Part shown: one piece after another, positions 15,063 to 15,860 of the stretch
How the letters are laid out: each line of letters starts with the position of its first letter
Position numbering within the stretch: the stretch's first letter is position 1
Position numbers and translations under genes: made by a program
The notes under the pieces: generated by a model
The model's input: the letters and a program-made list of their open reading frames with translations, nothing else
The model's database searches: none
What the model was told of the DNA's origin: nothing
Origin: JAWXCH01 sp034440595
GTDB lineage: Bacteria > Planctomycetota > Planctomycetia > Pirellulales > JALHPA01
Length of the DNA: 15,860 bases
Assembly (NCBI GenBank): GCA_034440595.1
Contig: JAWXCH010000470.1
Span: 1 to 15,860 of the forward strand
Reading direction: 5' to 3'

Positions 15063-15068
15063 AGGAGA
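15063..15068 (+). promoter_or_regulatory. Shine-Dalgarno deciding the hicB start at 15075
   Basis: AGGAGA ends 6 bases before the ATG at 15075. An upstream in-frame TTG at 15054 overlaps the -10 box and would precede the transcript start, so it is rejected. Confidence 0.8.
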
Positions 15069-15074
15069 TTCCAC

Positions 15075-15293
15075 ATGCGTATGACCGCCGTATTTATGCC
15101 GTGCCCCGAAGGCTATATCGGGTTCGTTGAGGAGCTACCGGGGGCGAATACTCAGGGGGCTACTCTTGAAGAAGCCCGCGCTAATCTGCGCGAGGCTGTG
15201 CAAATGGTCCTCGAGGCCAATCGCGAATTGGCCGAGCGCTCGATCGCTGGCAAAGACGTATCGCGTGAGCCGTTTGATATCTCCACGCCATGA
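15075..15293 (+). CDS. hicB: HicB-family antitoxin
   Basis: The 72-residue protein is a predicted type II antitoxin that binds and blocks the HicA toxin encoded next to it. The HicB core is clear: GYIGFVEELPGANTQGATLE (residues 13-32, matching the family pattern of a strand, LPG, and TQGxTxEEA), followed by the helix EARANLREAVQMVLE (33-47). Only about 25 residues follow, ending DISTP, so there is no C-terminal HTH or ribbon-helix-helix DNA-binding domain of the kind found in longer HicB proteins. Autoregulation may therefore need another protein. The antitoxin gene comes first, the reverse of the classical hicA-hicB order but common in this subgroup. Its stop overlaps the hicA start by 4 bases. 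Confidence 0.92.
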   Translation: MRMTAVFMPCPEGYIGFVEELPGANTQGATLEEARANLREAVQMVLEANRELAERSIAGKDVSREPFDISTP

Positions 15294-15475
15294 AGCACCG
15301 TGACCTGGTTCGGCACCTCAGCGATCACAACTACGAGTTGCTTCGAGAAGGGGGCAATCATTCTATCTATGTCAACACGACGAATTCTCAGGTATCTGCC
15401 GTTCCACGCCATCGAGAAATCAATGACTTTTTAGTTCGCAAAATTTGCCGCGACTTGGGAATCCCGTCCCCGTAG
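15290..15475 (+). CDS. hicA: HicA-family mRNA interferase toxin
   Basis: The 61-residue protein is a predicted ribosome-independent mRNA interferase with the double-stranded-RNA-binding fold of the HicA family. The family pattern is intact: an N-terminal helix (KHRDLVRHLSDHNYELL, 2-18), then GGNHSIY (21-27) with the expected catalytic histidine at 24, a strand with VPRH (38-41), and a C-terminal helix FLVRKICRDLGI (47-58). Its size is normal for HicA (about 60-80 residues). The ATG lies in an ATGA overlap with the end of hicB, so toxin translation is probably coupled to antitoxin translation. No inactivating change is visible, so the toxin may be functional. Confidence 0.92.
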   Translation: MKHRDLVRHLSDHNYELLREGGNHSIYVNTTNSQVSAVPRHREINDFLVRKICRDLGIPSP

Positions 15476-15482
15476 CCATATA

Positions 15483-15546
15483 AGTTCCGAACGAGCCTGC
15501 GCGTGGCAGGCTGAAACCGTTTAGCCCGCAGGTAACAAGCGGAACT
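15483..15546. other. 64-base foldable element between hicA and the next gene
   Basis: Outer arms AGTTCCG (15483-15489) and CGGAACT (15540-15546) are perfectly complementary over 7 bp. Inside, AGCCTGC (15494-15500) pairs with GCAGGCT (15506-15512) around the loop GCGTG. The rest of the interior (15513-15539) contains AGCCCGCAGG. The shape resembles a multibranched RNA, but it is not a tRNA because it has no T-arm or anticodon arm. A weak promoter-like pair, TTGGGA (15455-15460) and TATAAG (15479-15484), lies just upstream. It ends 23 bases before the next ATG, so it may sit in that gene's leader or mark a mobile-element junction. Confidence 0.5.
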
Positions 15547-15569
15547 CTCTGAAGGGAAGTGAGGCCATC

Positions 15570-15842
15570 ATGCGCATCAGCGACAAGAAAATAGGCGATC
15601 CATTTCCTGACCCACCAATTCCCGAAATCGATGATGAGGGCTTGATGGTTCCGCCGTGGGTCAAGTTTCCGAATATTCCGCTTGGTTCGATGGGGTGGCG
15701 AATGGGGATGGGGGAGGACTATTGGATTCGCTTTGCAAGTTGGTACACCAAGCAACTCCGCGAAACTCACAAGAGGCTGTGGGCGAAATACCCTGAGCCA
15801 GATGATTGGAAAGACTTCTATCGTCGGCCAAAGGAGAGATAA
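15570..15842 (+). CDS. small Trp/Pro-rich protein of unknown function
   Basis: The 90-residue protein has no signal peptide or membrane segment. The N-terminal third is acidic and rich in Pro (GDPFPDPPIPEIDDEG, 9-24). The centre, PPWVKFPNIPLGSMGWRMGM (28-47) followed by GEDYWIRFASWY (48-59), has many aromatic and Gly residues in a pattern that looks conserved. The C-terminus is charged and helical (WYTKQLRETHKRLWAKYPEP). I recall similar small proteins with a GSxGWRMGxGEDY core in other bacteria but cannot name a family. A good Shine-Dalgarno (GTGAGG at 15559-15564) lies 5 bases before the ATG, which supports the gene and its start. Being just downstream of hicBA, it may belong to the same mobile cargo. 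A role as an immunity or accessory protein is a guess. Confidence 0.72.
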   Translation: MRISDKKIGDPFPDPPIPEIDDEGLMVPPWVKFPNIPLGSMGWRMGMGEDYWIRFASWYTKQLRETHKRLWAKYPEPDDWKDFYRRPKER

Positions 15843-15860
15843 CACTACGCCGCGATAAAC

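Noticed and set aside
15483..15546. tRNA reading of the 64-base element with a 7-bp outer stem
   Set aside because: It lacks a T-arm with TTCRA, an anticodon arm in the right position, and the invariant D-loop bases.

Overview
The window looks like chromosomal DNA of a planctomycete, probably of the Pirellulales. That assignment is an inference. It rests on the mix of genes: an ABC-2 permease with a large extracytoplasmic insert, a long secreted protein with PPC-like and Ig-like domains, a secreted Pro/Thr/Ala-rich protein, few clear intrinsic terminators, and several conserved-looking proteins of no recognised family. No rRNA or other phylogenetic marker is present apart from one tRNA.

Positions 1-4588 (+) hold an apparent export operon: an ABC ATPase cut by the left edge, a seven-helix ABC-2 permease, and a membrane-anchored helical protein that overlaps the permease stop by 4 bases (ATGA). 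An MFS_3-type exporter follows (4684-6138). From 6457 to 11168 (+) come two exported proteins: a short TPR-like domain followed by a disordered tail with eight DPF motifs, and a 945-residue multi-domain protein with two PPC-like domains. Small palindromic repeats lie on either side of this pair (6305-6332 and 11206-11224), followed by a pair of REP-like hairpins (11279-11375).

The middle (11480-13055) has a small three-helix membrane protein on the minus strand and a divergent soluble protein of unknown function. The spacer between them carries two strong stem-loops. A dicluster ferredoxin follows (13319-13714) with a good sigma70-type promoter, then tRNA-Pro(CGG) (13952-14025) with its own promoter.

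The segment to the right of the tRNA (14026-15860) has an accessory character. It holds a purine-rich inverted repeat cluster, a DUF2200 gene, a convergent stand-alone LexA-type winged-helix gene whose promoter -10 box lies inside a dyad, a HicB-HicA toxin-antitoxin pair, a 64-base foldable element, and a small Trp/Pro-rich protein of unknown function. This is the most likely place for a recently acquired islet. No complete novel multi-gene system is demonstrable from sequence alone. The best leads are the HTH gene with its operator and leader, the unknown gene beside hicBA, the DPF-repeat protein, the His-rich ABC permease, and the ferredoxin with a displaced cysteine.
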